Shown: positions 44,104 to 53,506, counted from the first letter of the stretch. The stretch: 64,000 bases of DNA from Bradyrhizobium sp. 141 (GCF_023074055.1 NZ_JADPKR010000005.1:33192-97191), one strand, 5' to 3'. Made by a program: numbers and translations. The notes: generated by a model from the sequence alone, not told the origin.

Positions 44104-45078
44104 CTACTTCTTTTCGATCTTCGCGATCTCGACGATTTCGGCCCAGCGGCGCGTATCCGCAGCCTGGAACGACCCGAGCTCGTCCGGCCCCGCCGGGAAC
44201 GGCTTCGCGCCCACGGATTCCAGATATGTATCCGTCTCCTTGCTGCTGACGAAGGCCAGCACGACCTGACTGAGCTTCGCGACGATGTCGGGCGGCGTGC
44301 CCGCACGCACGAAGACGCCGACCCAGGCGGTCAGCTCGGCTCCCGGCAATCCGGCTTGCGCGAGCGTGGGAACATCAGGCAGTCCCTTGAGCCGTTCGCT
44401 GCTCGTCACCGCAAGGACCCGCAACCGACCATCCTGGATCAAGCCTTGCGCGCTGGCGGGATCGGCGAAAACGCAATCGATTTCGCCACCTAGGACGTCG
44501 GTCAAGGCCTGCGGCATGCCGCGATAAGGCACGTGCTGCATCTCGATTCCGGCTCTGGAGCGAAACAGTTCCGCAGCACCGCGGCTGGAGGTGTTGCCGC
44601 TCCCGAAAGACACCGGCTTCGGCCGCGACTTGGCGAGAGCGATGAACTCCTTGATGTCCTTCGCGGGAAAGTCCGGCTTGACGCTCAGCATCATCGGAAT
44701 GGTCATGATGCCGGCGACCGGTGCAAAATCCGCCTTCGGATCATAAGGCATGGCATTGAACAGGCTGACGTTGGCCGCCTGTGTCGAGTTGGTCGTGACA
44801 AAGACCGTGTAGCCATCGGCGTCGGCTTTGAGGACAGCAAGCGCGGCAAGGTTGCCGTCGGCACCGGGCTTGTTCTCGACCAGCACCGTCGCGCCGGTCT
44901 GGATACGAATGCTTTCCGCAAGATGCCGCGTCACTCCATCGGTCGCACTGCCGGCCGGGAACGGCACGATGAGATTGATCCTCCGCGACGGGTAAGGCTC
45001 AGCCGAAGCCTGCTGCCAGCCCATCATTCCGGCCGACGCGGTTGCGAGCCACAGCACGATTGCAATGCGAAACCGCAT
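44104..45078 (-). CDS. Bug/TctC-type extracytoplasmic solute-binding protein
   Basis: The ATG at 45078 (MRFRIAIVLWLATASAG), with AGGAG upstream, gives 324 residues with a signal peptide ending near QQASAEPYPS. YPSRRINLIVPFPAGSATDG and VENKPGADGNLAALAV are the Bug-family hallmarks. These proteins bind carboxylates for tripartite tricarboxylate transporters or act as sensors. No TctA/TctB genes occur in the window, so it is an orphan, as is common in Bug-rich genomes. An operator-like site lies 78 bases upstream. Confidence 0.9.
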   Translation of the reverse strand: MRFRIAIVLWLATASAGMMGWQQASAEPYPSRRINLIVPFPAGSATDGVTRHLAESIRIQTGATVLVENKPGADGNLAALAVLKADADGYTVFVTTNSTQAANVSLFNAMPYDPKADFAPVAGIMTIPMMLSVKPDFPAKDIKEFIALAKSRPKPVSFGSGNTSSRGAAELFRSRAGIEMQHVPYRGMPQALTDVLGGEIDCVFADPASAQGLIQDGRLRVLAVTSSERLKGLPDVPTLAQAGLPGAELTAWVGVFVRAGTPPDIVAKLSQVVLAFVSSKETDTYLESVGAKPFPAGPDELGSFQAADTRRWAEIVEIAKIEKK

Positions 45079-45155
45079 GAATTCTCCTGAATTGCGAGGC
45101 TGTTGACGCTGACGCGCCCGAATTCGGCTCACATCAAAGTCCTGCTTTGTTCTGA

Positions 45156-45173
45156 TCGTACTCTACCTTACGA
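45156..45173. promoter_or_regulatory. Recurrent operator, Bug gene promoter
   Basis: TCGTACTCT-ACCTTACGA has 5-bp perfect outer arms (TCGTA/TACGA) and one good half. It is the last copy seen; none lies in the Rieske region beyond. Confidence 0.45.
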
Positions 45174-45304
45174 TATATGAGAACATTCGTTTACAGGCAG
45201 GACGTCCGGTTTTCCGCACTCGTCCGCTCAACCTCCCACTCGCGGACATTCCTGCCTCATACAGCGATTTCCAGGATCTCCCATCGAATTTGATGCTACC
45301 GCTG

Positions 45305-45784
45305 CTATTCGCACGGCCGCGATTGGCCGCCGGTCTTCTGGAGTTCGATCCGGTCGATGAGGCCGAACAGTGCGTCGTCGATCTCGAGGTCAGCCGCGAA
45401 ATGCATGGGATCGGCATGGCCGCAGATCACGTCGGCAAAATGCCAATTTGCGCTTCCGAGCACCCGGTCCCCGGCAAGAACCGCGATCTTCAGCGGATGA
45501 TCCGCGCCGACGCCACGGGCGCTCTGGTAGCCGTCTGCAACGCAGTACAGCTCGACCCGCACCGTGCTCTGCGAGATTTGTTGAACCGATAGCTCTATGT
45601 CGCAGAAGCCGAATGCCGGATCGTCATCCGACCCGTCGGCATAGAAATAGAACGCGCCGATCACGCCATGCGCGCATTTGCCGAGCTTGCGGTCTTTCGG
45701 CACCTGAGCGTCCGCGCGCGCCGGTGTCCGCGGAGGTAACGGACCGAGCGAGCAGAACTGGGGATAAGAATAGCAATTCGTCAT
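45305..45784 (-). CDS. Small uncharacterised protein (159 aa)
   Basis: I do not recognise the family. The ATG at 45784 (MTNCYSYPQFCSLG) has AGGAAAGAG upstream; a GTG at 45796 overlaps the amidohydrolase stop. The protein is soluble, acidic and contains six or seven cysteines and several histidines (NCYSYPQFCSL; KCAHGVIGAFYFYADG; WHFADVICGHADPMHF), suggestive of metal binding. It is translationally next to the ACMSD-like enzyme and could be an accessory subunit. Bases 45174-45304 downstream are empty. Confidence 0.65.
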   Translation of the reverse strand: MTNCYSYPQFCSLGPLPPRTPARADAQVPKDRKLGKCAHGVIGAFYFYADGSDDDPAFGFCDIELSVQQISQSTVRVELYCVADGYQSARGVGADHPLKIAVLAGDRVLGSANWHFADVICGHADPMHFAADLEIDDALFGLIDRIELQKTGGQSRPCE

Positions 45785-45792
45785 CTCTTTCC

Positions 45793-46779
45793 TCACCCAT
45801 CAAGCCCAAGCCAGCGCCTGGCATTTGCCGTGAGGTCCTGTCTCGGCATAGCCAGCGAGCGCTCGGCAAATTCCGCCGGCCGATCCTGCTTGATCGTGAA
45901 CGGATAGTCCGATCCGACAAGGACCCGCTCCCGGCCCACCTTGTTCGCCAGGAACTCCAAAGCCGGCTTATCGTAGAGGATGCTGTCGAAGTAGAACGCC
46001 TTCACGGTCTCCTCGGGATCGCGCGAAAACAGGCTGTCCAATGGCGGTCCGATGCCGCGAGCGTGCCTCAAGCGCGGCAATATCCAGGGCAATGCGCCGC
46101 CGCCATGGCTCAGCATGATCCGGAGCCGAGGAAAGCGCTCCATCACGCCGTTCGTCATCAGCGAGACCGCGGCGAAAGCCGTCTCGAGCGGAAATGCGGC
46201 GACGGCCGCGAGCTCCGGCCGACCTCCCATGCGATCAAGCCCCGCCGGATGGAGGGGATGAACCATGACCGCAAGGTTCGCCTGTTCGGCCGCCGCATAG
46301 ACGTCATGCAGCCGCTCGTCACCGAGCGCAACGCCGTTGATATGGGTGCCGATCTCGAAACCACGCAGTCCCCAAGATTTCAACTCGTCCAGTCGCTTCA
46401 CCGCCAGCCCGGTGTCCTGCATCGGCAACATGCCGATACCGATGAAACGCCCGCGCTGGCTCCCGCAAAGCTCCGCAATTCCTTGATTGATATGACGGCC
46501 CAAGGCGTCGGCATCGTCCGCAGGAAACCAGTGCGACAGCAATTCGGGCATCGGCGAGACGACCTGGACGTCAACATCGTCCGCCGCCATGTCATCGATG
46601 CGGCGAGCCGCATCCCAACTCCGGGAATCGATCACACGAAACACTTTTCCGCCGACCATCACTGCCGCTGCGCCGTCGTCGCCCCTCAGCTCGACCGAGG
46701 GCCACAGCGGATTGCGCCCGACCGCCGCTGGAACGTTTCGCGGGACAAAATGCGTATGGGTGTCGATCGCCTCAGCCAA
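45793..46779 (-). CDS. Amidohydrolase-2 (ACMSD-like) family decarboxylase/hydrolase
   Basis: I prefer the TTG at 46779 (LAEAIDTHTHFVPRNV), with GAGGAA upstream, giving 328 residues; the far ATG at 46842 adds unrelated sequence. Metal and active-site segments are DTHTHFVP, MVHPLHPAGLD, LSHGGGALPWILPR and LVGSDYPF. The ACMSD group decarboxylates ring-cleavage products or aromatic acids using zinc. It diverges from the Rieske dioxygenase operon, so it may act on that pathway's product. Confidence 0.85.
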   Translation of the reverse strand: MAEAIDTHTHFVPRNVPAAVGRNPLWPSVELRGDDGAAAVMVGGKVFRVIDSRSWDAARRIDDMAADDVDVQVVSPMPELLSHWFPADDADALGRHINQGIAELCGSQRGRFIGIGMLPMQDTGLAVKRLDELKSWGLRGFEIGTHINGVALGDERLHDVYAAAEQANLAVMVHPLHPAGLDRMGGRPELAAVAAFPLETAFAAVSLMTNGVMERFPRLRIMLSHGGGALPWILPRLRHARGIGPPLDSLFSRDPEETVKAFYFDSILYDKPALEFLANKVGRERVLVGSDYPFTIKQDRPAEFAERSLAMPRQDLTANARRWLGLDG

Positions 46780-46956
46780 GGCTCGTTTCCTCTGATTTGT
46801 TATGCACTGCAGCGCGCCTTTCCCGACTGCGAGCGGTCGCATCTGTAATTCACTTTACAAGCAGGTTGGACTGTTTTTATTATGAACGCAATCGAAGAAT
46901 GATTGCGGACCGGCTTTTGCGATCTCGCAGGGCTCCGCAACGGGAGCGAAACTGAA

Positions 46957-48168
46957 TTGCTGGCCGCATCAGCACATATCGTGATTGCAGGCGCCGGACA
47001 GGCCGGCGGACGCGCGGCCGAGGCACTGCGGGCGCGCGGCTTTCAGGGCGCGATCACGATGCTGGGCGAGGAACCGCACCCACCCTATGAGCGACCGCAG
47101 CTCTCAAAGGACATGCTGGCGGCCGCTGACACGCCGGTTACCTACATCAAGCGGGCCCAGGATTGGAGCGACGTTCTGGATGTTCGGCTCGAGACCCGCT
47201 CGCCAGTCACCGATTGCGATGCGGATCGCCGCACGGTGACGACGGCCGACGGCCGCATCTTCGCGTTCGACCGTTTGCTGATCGCGACCGGGACCCGGCC
47301 TCGCCGCCTCGACCGGCTCGAAGGCCTCGGGCCCGAGGTGCAATATCTTCGCAATGTCGAGGACGCGCTCCGCTTCCGCAGATCGATCCGCGACAAATCA
47401 CGCATCGTCATCGTGGGCGGCGGCGTGATCGGGCTCGAGGCGGCCTGCGCCGCGGCAAAGCATGGATGCAGCACGACCGTGATCGAGAGCGAGCCGCGGC
47501 TTCTTGCCCGCGCGCTTCCCTCCCTGGTCAGTGACATCGTCGCCGCCAAGCACCGCAGCCACGGTGTCGAATTCTTCTTTGGATCGACCGTAATTAGCGC
47601 GACGCCAAGCGGCGTCCGGCTCAGCAATGGCGCGGAAATCCGTGCCGATCTCGTCCTCGTCGGCATTGGCGTCGAACCGGTCGCGACCGTTGCCGAACGG
47701 ATCGGCCTTCCCGTCGCCGCGGGCATTGCGGTCGATGCGTGCGGACGCACAGCCGCGCCGGGCGTCTTCTGCGCGGGAGATGCCGCCCTGCAATGGAGCC
47801 GTTGCCACGGCCGCGACATCCGCGTCGAGACCTGGGCCAACGCTCAGAACCAGGCCATCGCGGTCGCCGGCAACATGCTCGGCGAGCAGAAGGACTATGT
47901 CGATCCGCCGTGGTTCTGGACCGACCAGCACGACCTCAACATCCAGGTTGCCGGCGACATGCTCGACAGCGACCACATTATCCGCGGCGACCCGGCATCC
48001 GGCCGTTTCTCCGTCATCGCGATGCGCGGCGCCGACCTGGTCGGAGCCCTGTCGGTGAATGCCGCCAAGGACATGGCGATGCTGCGCCGGCTGCTCGCGG
48101 CAAACAAGCGCCCTGTCCGCGCTGATCTGGAGTCGCCCGCCTTCGATCTGCGGGCTGCATTGAAATGA
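46957..48168 (+). CDS. FAD-dependent ferredoxin reductase of the Rieske dioxygenase
   Basis: The start is uncertain; I use the TTG at 46957 ([18 protein letters not shown]), with GGGAG ten bases upstream, giving 403 residues. It has the FAD motif [26 protein letters not shown], the ATGTRPR motif and the NAD fold [25 protein letters not shown] completes the FAD site. It passes electrons from NADH to the Rieske ferredoxin at 50753. It heads the plus-strand dioxygenase operon. Confidence 0.9.
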   Translation: MLAASAHIVIAGAGQAGGRAAEALRARGFQGAITMLGEEPHPPYERPQLSKDMLAAADTPVTYIKRAQDWSDVLDVRLETRSPVTDCDADRRTVTTADGRIFAFDRLLIATGTRPRRLDRLEGLGPEVQYLRNVEDALRFRRSIRDKSRIVIVGGGVIGLEAACAAAKHGCSTTVIESEPRLLARALPSLVSDIVAAKHRSHGVEFFFGSTVISATPSGVRLSNGAEIRADLVLVGIGVEPVATVAERIGLPVAAGIAVDACGRTAAPGVFCAGDAALQWSRCHGRDIRVETWANAQNQAIAVAGNMLGEQKDYVDPPWFWTDQHDLNIQVAGDMLDSDHIIRGDPASGRFSVIAMRGADLVGALSVNAAKDMAMLRRLLAANKRPVRADLESPAFDLRAALK

Positions 48169-48199
48169 AGAACAGAACCTTTTGAGGGAGATGCCCGCA

Positions 48200-49471
48200 A
48201 TGAATGCGTTCGAGCGGATGAACACGGCGCTCATGGTCGACGAGGCCAAACAGATTTTCAAGGTTTCGCGCCAGGCTTTCGTCGATCCCGACATCCTAGC
48301 GGCCGAGCGAAGCCGGATCTTCGACAAGTGCTGGCTCTATCTCGGCCACAGCTCGGAGGTTCCCAAGCCGGGCGACTTCGTCACGCGCCAGGTCGGCGGC
48401 CGCAACATCCTGTTTGCGCGGGATGCCAAAGGTGCGCTGCGCGCCATGTTGAATACCTGCCCGCATCGCGGCGCGCAGGTGTGCCGGGAGAAGCACGGCA
48501 ACGCAAAATCATTCCAGTGCTTTTACCATGGTTGGGTATTCGGTCTCGATGGAGCTCTGCGGAGCCAGCCGGGCGAGGCATCCTACGCACCTGATTTCAA
48601 GGAGCGCAGCACCTCGAACCTGCAACAGGTGGCGCGGTTCGAAGGTTATCGCGACTTCAACTTCGTCTGCTTCGACAAAAATGCCGAGAGCCTGGACAAC
48701 TATCTCGGCGCCGTGAAGGAATATCTCGACGTCATCGCCGATCAGGCCGAGGCCGGCATGACCATCGTCGGCGGCACGCAGGAATATTCCATGCGCGCCA
48801 ACTGGAAGCTGCTGACCGAGAATTCAATCGACGGCTACCACGCACTGACGACGCACGCGACCTACTTCGATTATCTGAAAGCCACCAACGGCGGCCTCGC
48901 GCCCGTCCCGCTCGAGGGAGCAGCACGCGATCTCGGCAACGGCCATGCCGTGCTGGAGTACAAGGCGCCATGGGGACGCCCGGTGGCGCAATGGATCCCG
49001 ATGTGGGGCGAAGACGGCAAGAAGGAAATCGACCGTCTCTATCAGGACCTCGTCAAGCGGCATGGCGAAGAGCGGGCCAAGCGCATCGCACTGTTCAACC
49101 GCAACCTGTTCGTCTTTCCCAATCTCGTCGTGAACGACATCATGGCCGTGACCGTGCGAACCTACTACCCCGTCGCGCCCGACTTCATGAACATCAGCGC
49201 GTGGGCGCTGGCACCGAAGGAAGAGACCGACTGGGCCCGCAAATATCGTCTCTACAATTTCCTTGAATTCCTGGGCCCCGGCGGCTTCGCCACGCCAGAT
49301 GACGTCGAAGCGCTTGAGCAGTGCCAGCGCGGCTTCCGCAACTCGGCAGAAGCCCAGTGGAACGACATCTCCAAGGGCATGGGCAAGCCCGTTCCGGCCT
49401 ACGACGACGAGCTGCAGATGCGCGCGTTCTGGTCGAACTGGAACAGGCACGTCTTCCAGACGTCAATCTGA
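48200..49471 (+). CDS. Aromatic-ring-hydroxylating dioxygenase, alpha subunit
   Basis: The ATG at 48200, nine bases after GAGGGAG, gives 423 residues. The Rieske ligands are Cys87/His89 (TCPHRG) and Cys107/His110 (CFYHGW). The mononuclear iron site is in [13 protein letters not shown] (Asp211, His214, His219), with the later carboxylate probably in TPDDVEALE. The enzyme adds O2 to an aromatic ring to give a cis-dihydrodiol. The sequence feels closest to p-cumate/benzoate-type oxygenases, but that is a weak impression. Confidence 0.93.
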   Translation: MNAFERMNTALMVDEAKQIFKVSRQAFVDPDILAAERSRIFDKCWLYLGHSSEVPKPGDFVTRQVGGRNILFARDAKGALRAMLNTCPHRGAQVCREKHGNAKSFQCFYHGWVFGLDGALRSQPGEASYAPDFKERSTSNLQQVARFEGYRDFNFVCFDKNAESLDNYLGAVKEYLDVIADQAEAGMTIVGGTQEYSMRANWKLLTENSIDGYHALTTHATYFDYLKATNGGLAPVPLEGAARDLGNGHAVLEYKAPWGRPVAQWIPMWGEDGKKEIDRLYQDLVKRHGEERAKRIALFNRNLFVFPNLVVNDIMAVTVRTYYPVAPDFMNISAWALAPKEETDWARKYRLYNFLEFLGPGGFATPDDVEALEQCQRGFRNSAEAQWNDISKGMGKPVPAYDDELQMRAFWSNWNRHVFQTSI

Positions 49472-49482
49472 GGGGGCAGGAT

Positions 49483-49968
49483 ATGCAGAACATTTCCCGT
49501 GCCGACATCGAGGACTTCCTGTTCGCCGAAGCAGACCTGCTCGATGAGTGGCGACTGCCCGAGTGGCTCGAACTTTTCACCGAAGACGCGATCTACTACG
49601 TCCCGTCGACCGATGTTGCGCCGGACTCGTCGCCCGACAAGACTCTCTTCTACGTGGCAGATGACCGCTTTCGCCTCTCAGAACGTGTCAAGCGGCTGAT
49701 GAAGCGAACGGCGCACGCCGAATTCCCGCACTCCCGCACCCGGCACCTGGTGAGCAACGTCCGCATTCGCAATCGCAGCGAGGCCGAGCTTGAGGTCGGC
49801 TCCTCCTTCATCACCTACCGCACCAAGGACGGCATCACCGACACTTATTTCGGCAGCAACCGTTACCGGATCGTCGTCGAGAACGGCCGTCTGAGGATCA
49901 AGGAAAAGCGCTGCCTTCTCGACAGCGACGGCCTTCGCACGCAAGGCCGCGTCAGCATCATTCTCTAG
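49483..49968 (+). CDS. Aromatic-ring-hydroxylating dioxygenase, beta subunit
   Basis: The 161-residue protein (ATG at 49483 after AGGGGGCAGG) is a typical NTF2-fold beta subunit: IEDFLFAEADLLDEWRLPEWLELF, AIYYVPSTD, RTAHAEFPHSRTRHLVSNVRI in sections. It assembles with the alpha subunit, usually as a hexamer, with a structural role. It lies 11 bases after the alpha gene. Confidence 0.93.
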   Translation: MQNISRADIEDFLFAEADLLDEWRLPEWLELFTEDAIYYVPSTDVAPDSSPDKTLFYVADDRFRLSERVKRLMKRTAHAEFPHSRTRHLVSNVRIRNRSEAELEVGSSFITYRTKDGITDTYFGSNRYRIVVENGRLRIKEKRCLLDSDGLRTQGRVSIIL

Positions 49969-49981
49969 CGAATTCGGATCA

Positions 49982-50743
49982 ATGGACAAGAAGCTTCACA
50001 ACAATGTCGCCATCGTGACGGGCGCGGCCAAAGGCATCGGCCTGGCAATCGCCGAACGGCTCGCCCGCGACGGGGCCAAACTCGTTATCGCCGATCTGGA
50101 TGAAGGCGGCTTGAGGCAGGCATCGAGCCATCTGAGGGTGGAATACGGCGCCGAGGTCGCGAGCTGCGCCGGTGATCTGTCCGAGCAAGGCACGGCTGAA
50201 AAGACCATCAACCTCGCCAGCGAGGCCTTCGGGCGGCTCGATATCCTCGTCAACAACGCAGGCGGCGGCATCATCAAGCCCTTTGCCGAGCAGACCCCCG
50301 AGACACTCAAGACCACGATCGACCGCAATCTGTGGACCGTGCTGTGGTGCTCCTGGTACGCCGTTCCGAAAATGCGAGCCCGGCGCTACGGGCGCATCGT
50401 CAATCTCGGCGCAGATTCCGTACGCAACGGCCTCTGGGATCATGCAGCTTACAACGCGGCCAAGGGCGGCGTGCACGGGCTCACCACCGGCATGGCACGC
50501 GAGTTTGCCAAAGACGGCATCACTATCAACACTGTGGCGCCCTGCGCCGTCAACACACCTCAGATGGTCGCGATCACCAAGAGCGACCCGAAGCTCGCCG
50601 CAAAATTCGTCAGCGTCATTCCCATGGGCCGCCCGGCGGAGATGGAGGAAGTCGCTTCCATGGTTTCCTATCTTGCCTCCGCCGAGGCTTCGTTCGTGAC
50701 CGGTCAGGTCATCAGCGTCAACGGCGGCAGCACGATGCTCTAG
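49982..50743 (+). CDS. SDR, probable cis-dihydrodiol dehydrogenase
   Basis: The 253-residue SDR has IVTGAAKGIGLAIAERLA, ILVNNAGGGI, AYNAAK and a GQVISVNGGSTML end. Lying between the oxygenase subunits and the Rieske ferredoxin, it most likely re-aromatises the dihydrodiol to a catechol with NAD+. FabG-like or other hydroxy-acid oxidation cannot be excluded from sequence alone. The ribosome site is weak. Confidence 0.86.
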   Translation: MDKKLHNNVAIVTGAAKGIGLAIAERLARDGAKLVIADLDEGGLRQASSHLRVEYGAEVASCAGDLSEQGTAEKTINLASEAFGRLDILVNNAGGGIIKPFAEQTPETLKTTIDRNLWTVLWCSWYAVPKMRARRYGRIVNLGADSVRNGLWDHAAYNAAKGGVHGLTTGMAREFAKDGITINTVAPCAVNTPQMVAITKSDPKLAAKFVSVIPMGRPAEMEEVASMVSYLASAEASFVTGQVISVNGGSTML

Positions 50744-50752
50744 GTTCATGCA

Positions 50753-51067
50753 ATGGGTCAGACAGTCATTCTGTGCGCCGCTGACGATGTCGCCGAAGGC
50801 GAAATCAAGCAAGCGCCACTGCCCGACGGCTCGAACGTTGCCCTCTATCGTGTCGAGGGAGCTATCTATGCGACGGCGGACATGTGCACGCATGGCGAAG
50901 CCTCACTGTCCCTCGAAGGGCTCCTGAACGGAAAAACCGTGGAGTGCACATTCCATTTCGGGACCTTCGACGTGACCACCGGCGAGCCGACCGGTATGCC
51001 TTGTGAGATTCCGCTGAAGACCTATCCGGTGACAATCGTCGACGGAAAGATCCAGATCGAGGTTTGA
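50753..51067 (+). CDS. Rieske [2Fe-2S] ferredoxin of the dioxygenase
   Basis: The 104-residue protein binds a Rieske cluster through Cys45/His47 (CTHG) and Cys65/His68 (CTFHFG). It shuttles electrons from the reductase (46957) to the oxygenase alpha subunit. Its gene ends within the ribosome site of the TetR gene that follows. Confidence 0.93.
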   Translation: MGQTVILCAADDVAEGEIKQAPLPDGSNVALYRVEGAIYATADMCTHGEASLSLEGLLNGKTVECTFHFGTFDVTTGEPTGMPCEIPLKTYPVTIVDGKIQIEV

Positions 51068-51068
51068 T

Positions 51069-51752
51069 ATGGTAACACGCCCCGACCGTCTCACTTCGCC
51101 GCGAAAATCCGCTCGCCGGTCGCTCGGCGGCACGCGGCGACGAACGCAGGCCGAACGCACCGAAGCCACGCGCACGCAGATCCTAAAGGCGGCCGCCAAT
51201 CTCATTCGAAAGCGGGGATATGCCAGGTTCCGGACCGCGGACGTTGCCGAGGAAGCGGGCATGTCGCGCGGGGCGCAGCTGCATCATTTCCCGACCAAGG
51301 ACTCGCTCGTCGTCGCCACGCTCGAATATGTGTTCGAACAGGCGCAGATCATGAGCCGCCGGCGCGCAGCGGCCGTCAACCGCCCGCGAGATCTGATCGA
51401 AGCCGTGATCGAAGACGCGCGCGAGTTCTTCTTCAGCGAACACTTTATGGTGGCCATCGACATTGTTTTGTCTACCTCCACAGACGAGGCCGTTCGCAAG
51501 CAGATCCTGGAGATATCCCGGAAAGCCCGCCGCCCTGTCGAAACGGCCTGGACGGAGGCCCTCACAGCCAGCGGGGTTCCTGCCTCGCTGGCGGCGGACA
51601 TCGTGGCCCTGACACTCAGCCTCGTTCGTGGCATGGCGCTGCGCACGCTCTGGGACAACGACCCAAAGTGGTTCGACCAGCTATTTTCGGTGTGGCGGCG
51701 CATGATCAAGATTTTCCTTGAATCGCAACCTGCGAAAGCGCGGACGAGATGA
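51069..51752 (+). CDS. TetR-family transcriptional regulator
   Basis: The 227-residue protein has a basic N-terminal arm and the TetR helix-turn-helix at residues about 30-78 (TRTQILKAAANLIRKRGY; TADVAEEAGMSRGAQLHHF). A helical ligand domain follows. It sits inside the aromatic operon, one base after the ferredoxin stop, and overlaps the next gene by ATGA. It probably represses the operon from the promoter before 46957, though I see no clear palindrome there. Confidence 0.9.
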   Translation: MVTRPDRLTSPRKSARRSLGGTRRRTQAERTEATRTQILKAAANLIRKRGYARFRTADVAEEAGMSRGAQLHHFPTKDSLVVATLEYVFEQAQIMSRRRAAAVNRPRDLIEAVIEDAREFFFSEHFMVAIDIVLSTSTDEAVRKQILEISRKARRPVETAWTEALTASGVPASLAADIVALTLSLVRGMALRTLWDNDPKWFDQLFSVWRRMIKIFLESQPAKARTR

Positions 51753-52627
51753 ATAACGGCCACGCCACTCCCCTCATCACTTCTGTCTGTTACGTCCGCC
51801 TCGCGGTCAGTGAATTGCACGCCAGCGCCCGCTTCGTCGCAGACATCTTCGGCCTGCAGCGCGTCGTGGCTCAGGATGGCGAGATCGCTTTCCGGTCGGA
51901 CGACCGCTATCGCACGGTAAGCCTCGCAAGCAATTCGAGCGAGGCCGCCAGCGTCGGGATCGAGGTGTGGGACGACAAGGCGCTGGATACCATTGGCGGA
52001 CGTCTCACCGATCTCGGGTTTGCGGTGAAGCGCGCCGAGCTGGCCGAATGCCAGCGACGTTATGTCCAATCCGCACTGCTAACCGAGGACGAATCGAAGA
52101 ACCGGATCGATCTCGTCGTGCGCCCCTCCCGCAGTGGCCGGCGCTATTTTCCGACGCGCGACGCCGGGATCGTGCAGTTTCATAGCGTCGGACTTCGCAC
52201 GACGGATCCCGTCCGCGACCTCGCATTCTGGAAGGCGATCGGGGCCGAGATCAGCGACTGGGTCGGCGACATCGCATATCTGCGGACAGACGGCATGCAT
52301 CACCGCATCGCGCTGTATCCTTCGAAGCGCAGCGGGCTTCTCTATTCTGCGTTCGAAGTGGAAGAGATCGATCAGATCATGCAGAACAGCTACTTCATGC
52401 AGGAAAATCAGATCAAGATCGTGCAGGGCCCCGGCCGCCAGGCCGCTTCGCAGCAGATCTTTCTTCACGTCGCAGGACCGGATGGCCTGATCTTTTCCTA
52501 CGTCAACGGCATGACGGAATACGGCGAGAAGCCACGGCTGGCACGACAATTCCCGCTGGCGACAACGTCACTGTGTGCCTGGGGCAGCGAAAGCAAGGAC
52601 GTGCCGGAACTGAGCGCGTCCGTATAG
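51749..52627 (+). CDS. Extradiol-dioxygenase-fold (VOC) protein lacking the metal ligands
   Basis: The 292-residue protein has two VOC modules and aligns along its length with the extradiol enzyme at 52646. At the three iron-ligand positions it has Ser146 (VQFHSVGL against GFSHIGL), Tyr199 (GLLYSAFEV against GIQHINHQV) and Ser250 (GLIFSYV against GMIFEYS). A His lies one residue early at 145, and the acid/base HH pair (GMHHRIAL) is kept. It is probably not a ring-cleavage enzyme; a binding, regulatory or partner role, or altered chemistry, is possible. It is translationally coupled to the TetR gene. Confidence 0.85.
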   Translation: MNNGHATPLITSVCYVRLAVSELHASARFVADIFGLQRVVAQDGEIAFRSDDRYRTVSLASNSSEAASVGIEVWDDKALDTIGGRLTDLGFAVKRAELAECQRRYVQSALLTEDESKNRIDLVVRPSRSGRRYFPTRDAGIVQFHSVGLRTTDPVRDLAFWKAIGAEISDWVGDIAYLRTDGMHHRIALYPSKRSGLLYSAFEVEEIDQIMQNSYFMQENQIKIVQGPGRQAASQQIFLHVAGPDGLIFSYVNGMTEYGEKPRLARQFPLATTSLCAWGSESKDVPELSASV

Positions 52628-52645
52628 ACAGCAGAGAGAAGCAGC

Positions 52646-53506
52646 ATGATCCAGCTCAAGGATGTCAGCTACGTCCGTCTTGGCTCGCCTGACCTTGAAT
52701 CCGCCGAGACTTTCGCGACCACCTGCCTTGGCTTGCAGATCGCGGAACGGGGCAAGAAGGAACTGTATTTGCGCTCTGACGACCGGGCGCACACCTTATG
52801 TTATTCGGAAGGTGATGCGCGAAGCCAGACTGTCGGCTTCGAGGTCGAAGATGAAGCGAGCCTGCAGGATGCCGCCTCCACGCTCGAATCGCTCGGTCAC
52901 GCCGTTCATGCCGGGACCTCCGAAGAAGCCGAGCAGCGCAAGGTGAAAGCCTTCATCGGCTTTCGTGACCCGACTGGAAATCACATCGAGCTCGTGGCGC
53001 GCCCGGAGCGCAGCGGACGGCGCTATTTTGCCGGCCGCGACGCAGGAATCACCGGCTTCAGTCATATCGGGCTGAACTCCACCGATCCGGCGCGCGACGA
53101 GCGGTTCTGGACGCAGGTCTGCAACGCCCGTGTCAGCGACCGCATCGGCGATATCCCCCTGATGCGCGTCAACGCCATCCATCACACCATCGCGCTGGTC
53201 CGGGCGCCGAGCGCCGGAATCCAGCACATCAACCATCAAGTGGAGAGCAGCGACGACGTGTTGCGCTCCTACTACTTCCTCAATGAGAAGCGCGTGGCCA
53301 TCGTGTTCGGACCCGGCCGGCATCCGACCTCCGGCGCGCGGTTCCTCTATTTCAAGGGACCGGACGGTATGATCTTCGAATACTCCGTCGGCGTCGACGA
53401 AATCGAAGATGAAGCAACGCACCGGCCGCGGCAATTCGGCTTTGAGCCGACCAGCTTCTGCATGTGGGGCGCAAAGCCCGCCGGGATGACGCTGCCAAAC
53501 AAGTAA
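52646..53506 (+). CDS. Type I extradiol ring-cleavage dioxygenase
   Basis: The 286-residue two-module VOC protein retains a plausible 2-His-1-Glu iron triad: His140 (GFSHIGL), His194 (GIQHINHQV) and Glu245 (GMIFEYS). The acid/base His pair is in AIHHTIAL. The spacing between the second His and the Glu resembles BphC. It would cleave the catechol made by the dioxygenase and diol dehydrogenase. It lies 18 bases after its ligand-less paralogue. Confidence 0.88.
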   Translation: MIQLKDVSYVRLGSPDLESAETFATTCLGLQIAERGKKELYLRSDDRAHTLCYSEGDARSQTVGFEVEDEASLQDAASTLESLGHAVHAGTSEEAEQRKVKAFIGFRDPTGNHIELVARPERSGRRYFAGRDAGITGFSHIGLNSTDPARDERFWTQVCNARVSDRIGDIPLMRVNAIHHTIALVRAPSAGIQHINHQVESSDDVLRSYYFLNEKRVAIVFGPGRHPTSGARFLYFKGPDGMIFEYSVGVDEIEDEATHRPRQFGFEPTSFCMWGAKPAGMTLPNK

